A DNA stretch of 64,000 bases from Mercurialis annua (Eukaryota; Streptophyta; Magnoliopsida; Malpighiales; Euphorbiaceae), in the NCBI RefSeq assembly GCF_937616625.2, contig NC_065570.1:10612001-10676000 (forward strand), written 5' to 3'. Position numbers and translations under genes: made by a program. The notes under the pieces were generated by a model. The model saw only the letters and a list, made by a program, of their open reading frames with translations, did no database searches and was not told the origin of the DNA. Shown here one piece after another: positions 25,282-36,036 of the stretch. Every line of letters begins with the position of its first letter. Position 1 is the first letter of the stretch.

Positions 25282-25541
25282 CTCACTCAGTCCCGTTTAA
25301 AAAGGGATATATCTATTTTTTTGTCCCACTTAAGAAGGCTAAATCATAATTTTTGTGACATTTTATAAGAAATTCTCTCTTATACTCTCATTTTCTCTTT
25401 CTATAATTAAAGCTAATACTTTACACACAAATTACAAGACAATAATTAATAGGGTTTAAATAAAAAAAGTCAAAAGTAATTATTATTTTCTTAATCTATG
25501 TGCATAAGGACTATGTCTCTTCTTAAGTGGGACGGAGTGAG
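25282..25541. mobile_element. Stowaway-like MITE (Tc1/mariner)
   Basis: TIRs CTCACTCAGTCCCGTTT and complement CTCACTCCGTCCCACTT are bounded by TA on both sides (25280-25281 and 25542-25543). 'CTC(A/C)CTCCGTCCC' ends with a TA target are the Stowaway signature. It is 260 bp, AT-rich and non-coding. Confidence 0.75.
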
Positions 25542-25884
25542 TATTATTTTAGGAAAAAAATAAAGAAAGTGGAATATTGTTTTGTGACACAGAGAGTAAT
25601 AATTTATACTATAGTCTAAATTACAAGAAAGTGAGTAATATGGTGTTTTTTTTACCGAAAGATATAAAATCATTAATGAAAATTGTCTATAAAATTTTCG
25701 ACCCTATTCATACAGATTGTGCTAGAGTATTACAACAATCTCGTCTCTAAAGGATTTTATGGTTAATAAATAAACCATTTATATCCACATAAAAACACCC
25801 TTGCATACACTATTATTCATCACACTTTGGCAATCTACTGCAATAAGATCGATGTAGTTGCAAAGGTTTTATTAAAAATATCTA

Positions 25885-26276
25885 AGATATTAAACTTTAT
25901 AGATCACTAGGCTTTCTTCAAATTACAGAAAGGTCACTAAAAAAACTTTTGCTAGAAAATGGTCATTGAACTATACCTTTTATTACAAAAATGTTCATGT
26001 TGTTACAAAATGAACACTAAAATTTTTGTGAATTACAAAAAAGTCATTGAATAATACCTTTTATTACAAAAAGGTCATTGAACTATGTTTCTTTTTGTAA
26101 TTTTGGCTTACCACGTAAGCAAAAATGTTGACTTTTTGTGTAAAACATAACGTTTTATATGGTTTAACCCCATTGTAATAAAAGATATAGTTTAATGATC
26201 ATTTTGTAACAAAAGGTTTTTTAGTGACCTTTCTGTAATTTGAGGAAAGCTTAGTGACCTACAGAGTTTAATATCC
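25885..26276. mobile_element. Mutator-like MITE
   Basis: A 10-bp direct repeat, AAAATATCTA, lies at 25875-25884 and 26277-26286. The inverted ends (AGATATTAAACT against complement GGATATTAAACT) match for about 100 bp and share 'aaattacagaaaggtcact'. It is 392 bp and non-coding. Confidence 0.75.
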
Positions 26277-26639
26277 AAAATATCTACTACTACTTTTAAG
26301 TCTATGAAAACCTCAAAGGAAATTAGGTTCACTTTCGTTGACAATCTAACTCCATCTCTAATTGCACAAAAATTCTCCCACACTTGTTTCCAGCTGACCT
26401 TTATATTTTCAGTTAGCTGCTGCTCTAACTTTTCCATTGATATCTCTTATGACCACCTTATGCTAAAACTTTTGCTACTCTCTCATCAAAGCTTGCACTT
26501 CTGCAACTTGCCACTTTCCGAGTCTTATGATAATCTTCAAGATAACACACTTCGCAATTCAGAAGTTGGTTCTCAAGTTTAATTGCATTATCAAAAACAA
26601 CCACTTCATGCTTTTCCAAAGAAGCAAAAATAAAACACT

Positions 26640-27170
26640 AACGGCGGAAAAATCAGTTTTAGGCATTTTATTGTAAGCATGATATATCCGATCTTGAATG
26701 CTCCGTTTCCCTTTCAAGCTTTAGAGCTACTGCTACATCCAATTCTTCGAAACCGCATGAGCACTTTTACAGAACCACAAAACATGAATATTAGTCTCAT
26801 GATCAAAACCGCAGGACAATCATGATTAATCTTCATCCTTCTTCTGGTAAGATTGACTCTTACATGAAGCCAATTTTTGTAGCATTCCAAGGGGAAAAAA
26901 TCTTAAAAAATTTCACAGGTATATCAAGCCCCCGTAAATACTTCCACCTATTTGATAATTCTAGAGGAATCAAAAGAATATGGAATGCCTTTTTCTTTTT
27001 AGAGAAATTTAATACCCGCTTTACAATAATATAGATACCTTTAGAATCATAATGCCATCTCAACTTATCATCTATGTACTTACCTAGAGGAATGCTTAAT
27101 ATGGACTACACATTATTTGAACTAAAATTTCCATTAAAGAGATCCTCATTCCATTTACTTGTATGCAACT
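26640..27170 (-). pseudogene. LINE (L1-type) ORF2 3' remnant, zf-RVT region
   Basis: Read on the minus strand and allowing for frameshifts and stops, 27063 downward gives WKYLRGLDIPVKFFKIF. About 200 bp further, near 26815-26745, comes a segment with the pattern C-G-x3-E-T-x2-H-x7-C (CGFDHETNIHVLWFC). Both are the layout of the zinc-binding 'zf-RVT' region at the end of plant L1 reverse-transcriptase ORFs (W..L....P.K...F, then the Cys/His cluster). The frames are broken, so this is a dead fragment. It has the same polarity as the ORF1 remnant at 27660-28293. Confidence 0.5.
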
Positions 27171-27659
27171 TTATGTTTTAAATGATTAAATTTATGTCAA
27201 ATAAAAAGGTCGCATAAGATATAAAGTGAAAAGGTGCTAAGTGAAGTTTAAATCTCCTAGTTATACTGACGAGAGCTCACATAAATATATGTGATAAAAG
27301 GAAAGTCAAGAGGAAATTTAAGGTTTATTACGGATTTCGGAACTATCACTCTCATTTTTTAGTGCTGATCTCAGTCCGAGAAATCAGCTCGTGACACTTG
27401 ATTAACCTCGATTTCTATCAAATCTATTTCATTTATCAACTTGCCATTTCTTATATTTTTTGAAATATCAGAAATATCCACTTTTTCTAGTTCCACAACA
27501 TCATGAGTTTGATTGATCCATTTTTTTATTTTATCTTGAAATCTCTCCACTTTCTTTTTTTTATTTTTTCTGCTAGCGAGCTCTTCTTCTCAAATTAAGC
27601 ATCAGTATCATCCTTTTCTTCCATCACCTTACCTCTAGCACGCTTACTTTTACTTTCCA

Positions 27660-28293
27660 TCTGTTGACTGGACTAATGGTTTTGTAATTTTGTTTGTCAT
27701 TTTTTACACTTTTAAATAATAATATTACAAGAATATAACATGATGAAATGAGTCAGCCTAATATTTTCTCGTGATTATCAGATCATTTTATTTATATTTC
27801 TTTCCGTCCTTTCCATGTTTACTATTACATTGTAATAAAAGATGACCTAATATACCACACTTGTAAGTTGTAACAAAGGTCTGGCAATTTTTCATACCGA
27901 ATAACAGCCATAGCCAACGTTCGTTGTGCATTAATTTTGACTTTAAATCCCCGCTTTAACGGTTTTGCTATATCCATATTTATCATAACTCACGAGTATT
28001 TTTCCAAGCAATCTGCAGATGCACCAACATTCCGCAACTTTCATTTGAGAACTCAAAGAAAGTCATGCTTCCTTATTGAGACATATTAAAGGAAGATTAT
28101 GTAACTGGATCCAAAATGAAGTATATCAAATTTCATATTTATATAATTTTCTACTCCAAATGGTTGTTCCAGAACTATCAAATTTTTTTGGAATTTCAAA
28201 TGACCACCAGATAGAACTTTTTTACGATTTTCAAGTGATTCAAAATGAAACATATGATAAAGAGGTTGGTTCCCACCGTCCTCCATATGTAAT
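27660..28293 (-). pseudogene. LINE ORF1 remnant (DUF4283 and zinc knuckle region), interrupted
   Basis: On the minus strand, 28319 downward reads FESLENRKKVLSGGHLKFQK, then (one frameshift) FWIQLHNLPLIC, then MDIAKPLKRGFKVKIN and YEKLPDLCYN. This order matches the DUF4283 fold followed by the zf-CCHC_4 linker of plant L1 ORF1 proteins (VL.GGPW.F....VL, then FW.Q.H.LPL, then D..KPL.RG, then YE.LPDFCY.CG). The knuckle Cys residues are partly lost. The upstream part is separated from this by the LTR element at 28294-30852 and resumes at 30858. Frameshifts and stops show it is long dead. Confidence 0.6.
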
Positions 28294-28808
28294 TGTTTGC
28301 GTGGAAAATTTCCAAACACGCGAATCTTTGAATTTATAATGGGTTATGTATGGAAGTATGCTTTATACCGAAATTTAGTCAGAAAAGTGTGTTGTTTGGT
28401 TAAAGACACTTAACCACGTGATCTAATAGTAATAATCTGGGAGATATGAACTCATGCGAGATTAATACTAAAAACTACTCCTAAATTAACCAACCGCGGA
28501 GGTTGGGGATAGAAAAGCACAGAGCTTTGAAGTTGTATTTGTTTGATGATTTGAGTTGTCGCTAATACAAACCTTAAACTAGCTATTTATAGGGGACAAA
28601 CCCTAAAATAGAAAACCTGGTCTAGTGAGATACAATCTCTTATTTAGATAAATATTAAGCTAAATAACTAAGATAATGACTAAAAATAAGATAATGACTA
28701 AAAAAGATAACTATTAAACTAAAATAAGAATAAAAGGATAATTGATGGCTTTTGGGCTCAAAAAACCCGAATTAGCCCATATGAGCTCTTTTTGGGCCAG
28801 TGTAAACA
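28294..28808 (-). repeat. LTR (3' LTR of the 2.56-kb element)
   Basis: This is the 3' LTR in the element's minus-strand orientation. A TATA-like CTATAAATAG lies on the minus strand at 28592-28583. The 515-bp length is identical to the partner LTR. Confidence 0.85.
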
Positions 28809-29475
28809 ATGCCCCCCACGTCTTTTTAGCTGAATGTCAAGAAAGGTGAAGAGACGTATTTTTTAACACGTGACTTTGAATTTTTTTGTAACAATAATAG
28901 TACCTAGTTACTAATCAGCCGTTTTGTCCGAAAAATTAAATCTAGCATCTGCATACGGCCGATCAAATATCTATAAAATAAGAATGGACACAGTTTTATG
29001 ATCGGCTAAGATAAATATTTGTAATGTCAAAAATGTCCTAGTACCTTTTAATCGGCAAGCATGCTTCACACCGATTGGGACAAAATATTTTTAAGCAATT
29101 TGACATTCTATGTAACTCACTGCATCACACCATGATGAAATCCATATTTGCCATGCAATTTTAACATCCCAAAATGTCCTTCTTTCTGCCACGTAGACCA
29201 AGAAACCAGATATTGGCCTTGTCTTTGCTAGCTATATATATGGCCAAACATAATAAATTTCTTTCATGTTTGGCCGATAATGTGTGAAATGCAAAAGATG
29301 CAATATATTTTAATCGCCACTTCGTCATGCTATACCCACCTTTCTTTAAACTCTTTGCTAGCCGATGTCATCTAAATAATTTATCGCATTTCTCATCGGC
29401 CCTCTTTTTTGCTATTTGGTCGATAATTCATTGAAGACCTATTTTAACCGACTACTTAACACAACATCAACCAAT

Positions 29476-30219
29476 TTATAATATTGTGATCGGTTTACCC
29501 TCAATTTGGACGATCAGTCTTTTTTTTCGTGGTTGTTTCAAATAGATTGTCCAAAATTTAAAGTGAACTTTTTTATTATAAATCGGCTTATTCTGATCAT
29601 TCATATATTGAACTCTTAACCGAAAATATAGTAAAAAATAAGTTGTACCTTGACTGAAAATTCCATTCCATTTTCCATGAATTATTGACCACGACACATA
29701 CCTTGGTAAATTCTTAACAATCAATTCGGCGTAACTCATCAAGGCGAATGGTGATCGGCCTTGCCTCCCGGCGTTTTCATCATCAACAATATCGGTTTGT
29801 ACAAAAACCGATTGCATTTGATCTCTTAAAAGGAAAGGAGACCGCCCATGCCCCCCAGTATCCTTGACTTGCCTAGCAATATCAGCCATGATATTATCAA
29901 GATCAATACTGATATTAAAATCATCATGGATGCAAGCTTCTTCGGTCTCAGTATCGCTAATATCAAGATCAGCATCGATATCATCACCAGTGCAGATTTC
30001 ATCAACACTAACGATCTCCTCAATAGAGATTAAAGAAAACTCAGTAATCTCGTATTCAAAAAATGGCTCTTTGATCTGTTCGCCTCCTAACACTTTGGAA
30101 AGATTATTTATAGCCGAAGTTAATTTATTAAAATCGGCCGTAATCTCCCTTTGGATAGCAGCACGTTCGGCTCTCATATTTTCTATGATCGCCGATAGTT
30201 GACTCGAATAATAAGACAT
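29476..30219 (-). CDS. ORF of unknown function inside the 2.56-kb LTR element
   Basis: A 247-codon open frame in the sense direction of the element, starting about 120 bp after its 5' LTR. The N-terminus (about residues 1-45) is a predicted amphipathic helix or coiled coil (IIENMRAERAAIQREIT). An acidic middle follows (about 60-115, rich in Asp, Glu and Ile). The motif GRSPF occurs twice (GHGRSPFLL near 124, GRQGRSPFAL near 152). I see no zinc knuckle, no DTG-type protease and no RT motif. It could be a remnant of a gag N-terminus or an element-specific protein. The last 50 residues are basic and may be read into non-coding sequence. Confidence 0.4.
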   Translation of the reverse strand: MSYYSSQLSAIIENMRAERAAIQREITADFNKLTSAINNLSKVLGGEQIKEPFFEYEITEFSLISIEEIVSVDEICTGDDIDADLDISDTETEEACIHDDFNISIDLDNIMADIARQVKDTGGHGRSPFLLRDQMQSVFVQTDIVDDENAGRQGRSPFALMSYAELIVKNLPRYVSWSIIHGKWNGIFSQGTTYFLLYFRLRVQYMNDQNKPIYNKKVHFKFWTIYLKQPRKKRLIVQIEGKPITIL

Positions 30220-30337
30220 GATTTGATCAAAACTATGATCGCACCACAGCTTGTAAGGAGTCTGAATTTGACACTTTTCTTCTTAAATGCAGTCCTTGTG
30301 TCAACCATAACACGTCCCCAGTGTAGTCGCCAAAAGA

Positions 30338-30852
30338 TGTTTGCGTGGAAAATTTCCAGACACGCGAATCTTTGAATTTATAATGGATTCTGTATGGAAG
30401 TATGCTTTATACCGAAATTTAGTCAGAAAAGTGTGTTGTTTGGTTAAAGACACTTAACCACGTGATCTAATAATAATAATCTGGGAGCTATGAACTCAGG
30501 CGAGATTAATACTGAAAACTACTCCTAAATTAACCAACCGCGGAGGTTGGGGATAGAAAAATACAGGGCTTTGAAGTTGTATTTGTTTGATGATTTGAGT
30601 TGTCGCTAATACAAACCTAAAGCTAGCTATTTATAGGGGACAAACCCAAAAATAGAAAATCTAGTCTAGTGAGATACAATCTTTTATTTAGATAAATACT
30701 AAACTAAATAATTAAGATAATGACTAAAAATAAAATAATGACTAAAAAAGATAACTACTAAGCTAAGATAAGAATAAAAGGATAATTGATGGTTTTTGGG
30801 CTCAAAAAACTCAAATTAACCCATATGAGCTCTTTTTGGGGCAGTGTAAACA
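30338..30852 (-). repeat. LTR (5' LTR of the 2.56-kb element)
   Basis: This is the 5' LTR in minus-strand orientation. A TATA-like CTATAAATAG at 30636-30627 (minus) would start transcription toward the 247-codon ORF. The primer-binding region abuts its inner end just below 30338. Confidence 0.85.
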
Positions 30853-30857
30853 GTAAT

Positions 30858-30960
30858 TAACAATTCAGCTGACGCCCTTTCGATTTACATTTTTGGTAAA
30901 CAAAATTTTGCCACCGAAACTTCAGTTTTTCATTTTCCTTGTGCTGTAGTCAAAGAAAAT
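30858..30960 (-). pseudogene. LINE ORF1 remnant, 5' piece across the LTR insertion
   Basis: The minus strand reads FGGKILFTKNVNRKGVS, then a stop. It matches the opening of plant DUF4283 proteins (L.GK.L....N.KG). Removing the LTR element and one copy of GTAAT puts this in frame with IWRTVGTNLFII on the far side, the next part of the same domain. So the element at 28294-30852 landed inside this LINE ORF1. Confidence 0.5.
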
Positions 30961-30989
30961 TTTATGAAAAGCGATTGCAATCACTTTAT

Positions 30990-33900
30990 TATACTATCTA
31001 TATATACATTTTCATGGTCGGATTCAGACCGACCCCAATTAAATTTGATTTTTTGAATATAAATTTAAATTTAATCTAAATTCAGCTTAGTTCAGCTCGT
31101 ATTTAAAATTTATATAAATTCGGGCCTCAAAAAGAACAATTATTCTGTTTACAAAATTGGAACCAATACAGATTCAGATTCAAATCATATTTAAAAAAAA
31201 TGGATAATAATTACTTAAATTTTATGAGATTAGATTATAATTACTAATTCTTTCTCGCTTTTAGAAATTATTTTTTCAAGACATTCAAATGAATTCAACA
31301 CTATCATCTTTCATTTAATTTGACCAGCTAACCTGGTTAAAGGGCCTAGTTATCAATAATAAAATTGAATTTGACCTCAAAATTAAATTTATTTATTTTA
31401 TCCAAAAAAATATCCATAAAATTCTTAAAAGTACCTAAATAAATTTTAAATTTATTAAATTATAATATATATTTTGATGTTGCAACTTATGTTGGGTTGA
31501 CCGATAACAGAAAGGGAAGTTCATACTTTCTTTAAAATTAGTTTAAAATAAAGATAAAAATATTTTGCATTAAATTTAATATGTTTCGACTCGAAAAGAA
31601 ATATAAAATTCAAAATGTTTCTATTGGATCTCAAAATACAATTTTTTAATTTAAAATAAAATTAGATCAATAAATATGGAATTTTAAGTCAAAATGATCT
31701 AAAATATATTAAATTTAATTGAATTTTTAACATAATTTTGAATTTAATTTTAATCTTTTAAACTTAACTGAAAGAAAATTATGAATAACTATAAATATAT
31801 TATTATTACTATTGATTAAATAATTAAATTTTTTTAAAACTTATTTGAATTACTTTATGAAATTTTTAGAAAGAAAAATAAATTTAAAAGCTAAATTGAA
31901 TTTTTTTTCACCATCGATCAAATTTTTCTAATTTATGAATTGAGGTATTATTTAAGTAGATTAATCGTGAGAGAAAATAGTTGACTTTTTAAAATAAAAA
32001 CTAAGAATTATGATCTAATGTTTTTTGTATGAAGTTTAAATTACTATTGTTTTATTTTTTTATTGCTTTGATGCATTTTAAAAACTATAAATATGATCCA
32101 TAAAGTTATTAGATTAAGTTGATAAATTTAGAAAAAGATATAATGTGGTGTTAGAATTTTCTAAAATCTGCTATGTTAGTGTTTGAACTTCGACTTTCTA
32201 TAAATTAGTGTTTTAAATTTTAAATTTTTTACCAAACAAGTGCTTTCTAACTGTTTTTTGATTATCGCCGTATTATATAATGATAAAAATAAAGATTAAG
32301 ATTCTCTCAAGTTTAAATGAACTTGATGGGGTCAAGATCACAATTTACACCGTTCATTGTAAAATAAATGGTGTGGATCAGTTTAATTAAAATTGATCTA
32401 CTTTGATCTACACTATTCATTTAATAATGAACCGTGTGGATTTAATGAATTTGACCCTTCAAGTTCAAATGAACTTTAGAAAATGTCAATCCTAAAAGTA
32501 AACCTCGTATTTGCTTAGTCGTTGTTGTCATACTAACCAAAATTACTATATGCAAATGATATATTTTTATGTGGAATTAAAATGATAAACCATATCAACA
32601 AATCAAGAGATAAATACCGAACTTCTATCTAAAACAATTGATACAGAAAATCCATATAGACTTACATTTTTATAAATATAGATCTATGCCAACTTTGTTG
32701 CAGTATAAGAAATCTTGAAGGGAATGAAATGCACTGATTTTACCATTCGGTCCACAATCACCTATATCGAGTCAAAACCTTTATGTGTCCTAGAAAATCG
32801 ACAACAAAATTCCTCGCTATCTTTTCACATTTTCATTATGGAATAAATGGTTACATAAATTTTTACGGTCGTTGGTGCTCCAATTTGACTTGTTAATAAG
32901 ATACAAATCTAGAGACCTAATAGACTAAACTGATCTATTTGACTCTGAAAATACAAATTTGTGATCTAGTTGACTTAAAAAGTTAAAATGTATTTATTTA
33001 ATTATGCGATACAAGTTTGAGAGATGCATTGACCCTTTGTTATTTTTCTTATCTTTAGAGGGCGAGTTGCACCCAAATTCAAGTTAAATGACGTAAATAT
33101 TCCTTAGAAACAAGTTTGGGGGGTGTATCATATCTTTTGCTTAATATCAATAACTGTCGTTAACTAAATGTGTCTGTCCACGTGCTTTCCATGTGCATGA
33201 CACATCATTAAACTAATGCAGCTTCAAATCATGGCCGTCCCCATAGTAATCATCAAAATTCACGCTGACGAGCCCCCACCTGTTTTGTTCTTTAAAACAA
33301 TTGAATTAAAATCAAGATTGATTTCATTACGTGGAAGATTATTTTATTTTAATAAACTAAATATTTACTTTATTCATAAATGAGTGGTTATTATTTTTAT
33401 CAGGTAATTAAATTAATAAATATACTTAAAATAAAATAATATAGAGTTTAGGTCAGTGTATGGAAGAATTAGACGATTTGTTTAGTAATACATATTTTTC
33501 TAATAAAATTTATAAATATTTGGTACATATAATTTTTAATTTATTTACAATTCAATCCAAATATTTATAAATAATACCATATAAGTTACCGTATTTAAAA
33601 AGTGTTATCCATAAAATAAAATATAATATAATTTTTTGATTTATTTTTATAGTAAATTGATCCTCAACTACTAAATACTTGTAAGACTTCTCAAAAATCT
33701 ATTCAAAATTTTAGAATATCTTTCTATACTAACCAATTAAAAATTGGATTTCTATTTTCTAACATAATTATTTTAAATTTTTTAAGTAAAAAAAACTATT
33801 TTAAATTTTAATTTCGTATATTATATTAAATATCACCACTTAAAAATATACAGGACAATAAAAAACATCTCAACTTCCTCTTTCAAGTTTACTTATAATT

Positions 33901-35360
33901 TATTCAAATTTGTAATATTTTTTATTATTTTATAAAATTGTTTTTCTAAATGAATGTATTATTTTTATCTAAAAAATTTATGGAACTACTAAAAATGATT
34001 AATTTTAAAAAAAGTTACTATTAATATATAATGTACGAATGATATAAATTTTTTTCTTAGCATCTTATAAATAGTTCTAATTTAAATTAAATTAATTTTA
34101 AAGGAAGTTCTTTTTAAAAAAAAATTTTATTAAAAATAAAAATAATATAAGTATTTTATAAAATTGGGACTTCTCAAAATTTAGAAGCTCGTAAATTTAA
34201 GTAAATTTTGATTTTAAAATAGTTATACTTTGAGAAATAATAACTTTAGTAATATAAAAATTGGAATATGTTTAAACTTAATAATATTTATAATAAAAAA
34301 ATAAAAACTAAGTTTTATGAATATATTTTTTATAATAAAAATATTAAAAATTTAGAAATAATATTTAATAAATTTAAAAATTTATAAGAATGTTTCTTTA
34401 ATTTTTTAAATTAATATAATTTATAACTTAGAATAAGTAAGTTTCAAATAAAAAGGTAATAAAGAAATTTATTAAAAAAGTAGTTTATACAAACGATTAA
34501 TTCATAAGAATATAACTTTATATAAAATTTAGATACTTTTAAAATTGTAATAGTAAATATTTAAAATTAAAAACTTAAAAATTATCACTAATTTTTACAA
34601 ATTAAATTCATGAGAATACTATGTTAATTAATCATGAAAATATTTATTAAAATTAAATAAATAATCTATACAAATCGAAAGCTCGTGAAAATATAATTTA
34701 ATATTTTAATTGAAAAGGTAATAAATTGATATATAAACTAAAAATTATAAAAAATACTTTACTAGTACTTTGAATTATATTCCAAATCAATCTTAAGTGT
34801 AATTGTCTTTAACTGTTCATTTGCATTTTTACTAAATTTGATATATGTTCGGTTAGTTTTAATTAATAAAAAAAGATAAAAAATTTGAACTATTTGTCAT
34901 ATTTTATAAGGTTAATTACTATTATCTTTACGAGATTTGGTCTGAAATATTATTATTTTTCCATGAGTTTTAAAAAATGACTATTTTCTTTTTTATATTT
35001 GTTTTTTTTTTTTAACTAGAACCCCTCTTCATAAGGGGGTTTAGTTAGCTGAAATATAAAATTCAAAAAAGGAATATTCATTTTTTAGAATTTATGAGAA
35101 ACTTAAGTAGTCTGCACATGATTCATTTTCACACTGATTTCAATCCAATTCGTCAATTCGAATTGAAATGGAGTAGTATTTTAGGCCAAAATTTATGGAT
35201 GTAGTATTAATTAATTCTATTTCATATTAGGTACTGTTAAAGAGAAAAATAATTCTAGCAGTTTACAATTTTTTAATTTGAGAGAAAAAAAAGAAATTTT
35301 CTTTTAAGGTTTGTCACTGATCTATTCAAGTTAATTCTATATTGACATTTCTTTACATTT
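30990..35360. other. Long AT-rich gene-free spacer
   Basis: About 4.4 kb with very high AT content, especially 33.4-34.9 kb. I found no ORF, RNA gene or LTR. One short inverted repeat lies at 32301-32484. A stretch near 33020-33140 with 'gggggtgtatc' resembles the end of a MITE but has no partner. Confidence 0.5.
32301..32484. repeat. Short inverted repeat (MITE-like)
   Basis: Arms of about 58 bp ('aagtttaaatgaacttga' at the left, complement 'tcaagttcaaatgaacttta' at the right) face each other around an AT-rich centre. No target duplication is evident. Confidence 0.4.
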
Positions 35361-35365
35361 ATTAC

Positions 35366-35960
35366 TGATGGATACCGAATCCTACTGTAAATATAATGGA
35401 GCCGAGTCACAGGAGATCCACTCTCAGATGATACCGGACTCTCCCTGAAGATCCGAAGATACGGAAGATACGCCGAATCCCTTAAGATTCGGTGATATGA
35501 CAATGAAGACCGAATCCCACATGATCCGCCCAAAGCGCGTTAGGTCCGGAATTCGGGTAATCGACCAAGAATGGAAGTATTGTCCTATTCGGACACAAAC
35601 ACTATATATGGAAGGATAAACTCTACTTTAGGAAGATAAGACTATTTAGGAAGACGTTCCTAAATAGGACTCTCATCAGATTAAGGTAGATCACGACAAA
35701 TCAGGAGAATCCCTACGATATCGCCGAATCCCTGCAAAGTAGGATTCACCTGCCTAATACAACTCTACTAGGTATATTCGACTACTATAAAAGGAGCACA
35801 AGGTATGCCTAAAATCACAATTACATTCATATACACAAAACGCTGCTCAAATCTCTAAACTGACTTTAGCATCGGAGAGTTAATCGGACAACCACCGTCC
35901 GGTTAGCTTCTACCCTGTTTTGCAGGTCTTACTCACCGGTTAAGAAGGCAGACTCCATCA
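35366..35960 (+). repeat. 5' LTR of the Tat-lineage element
   Basis: A 595-bp LTR bounded by the 6-bp inverted ends TGATGG and CCATCA, preceded by the target duplication ATTAC. It holds a TATA box at 35786-35793. Compared with the 3' LTR it has an extra 3 bp near 35521. Confidence 0.9.
35786..35793 (+). promoter_or_regulatory. TATA box in the 5' LTR
   Basis: TATAAAAG in a GC-richer context; transcription would be expected to begin about 30 bp downstream, near 35820. The same box is at 42010-42017 in the 3' LTR. Confidence 0.55.
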
Positions 35961-35962
35961 AT

Positions 35963-35980
35963 TGGCGCCGTCTGTGGGAA
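35963..35980 (+). other. Primer-binding site of the Tat-lineage element
   Basis: TGGCGCCGTC starts two bases after the 5' LTR. It is complementary to the 3' end of plant tRNA-Asp (…ACGGCGCCA) over about 10 bases, with the rest diverged. The assignment is from memory of the tRNA sequence. Confidence 0.55.
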
Positions 35981-36036
35981 AGGCTTGACTAAACTTCAAC
36001 AGAAGGAGCTTTTCTGAACTCAAAAAACAAATCTCA

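Larger units (their letters stand above)
28294..30852 (-). mobile_element. Non-autonomous LTR retrotransposon, 2.56 kb
   Basis: Two 515-bp LTRs (28294-28808 and 30338-30852), beginning TGTTTGCG and ending GTGTAAACA, are flanked by a perfect 5-bp duplication, GTAAT (28289-28293 and 30853-30857). Polarity is minus. A primer-binding-like stretch TTGGCGACTACACTGGGGA follows the right LTR on the minus strand, and a polypurine tract (GTGGGGGGC) precedes the left LTR. The interior is only 1.53 kb and holds one 247-codon ORF without recognisable gag, protease, RT or integrase. The LTRs differ at roughly 25-30 positions by eye (about 5%). It would need another element's proteins to move. Confidence 0.85.

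Noticed and set aside
26192..26582. Overlapping ORFs of 81 and 92 codons
   Set aside because: They straddle the end of a MITE and decayed LINE sequence and show no recognisable family.
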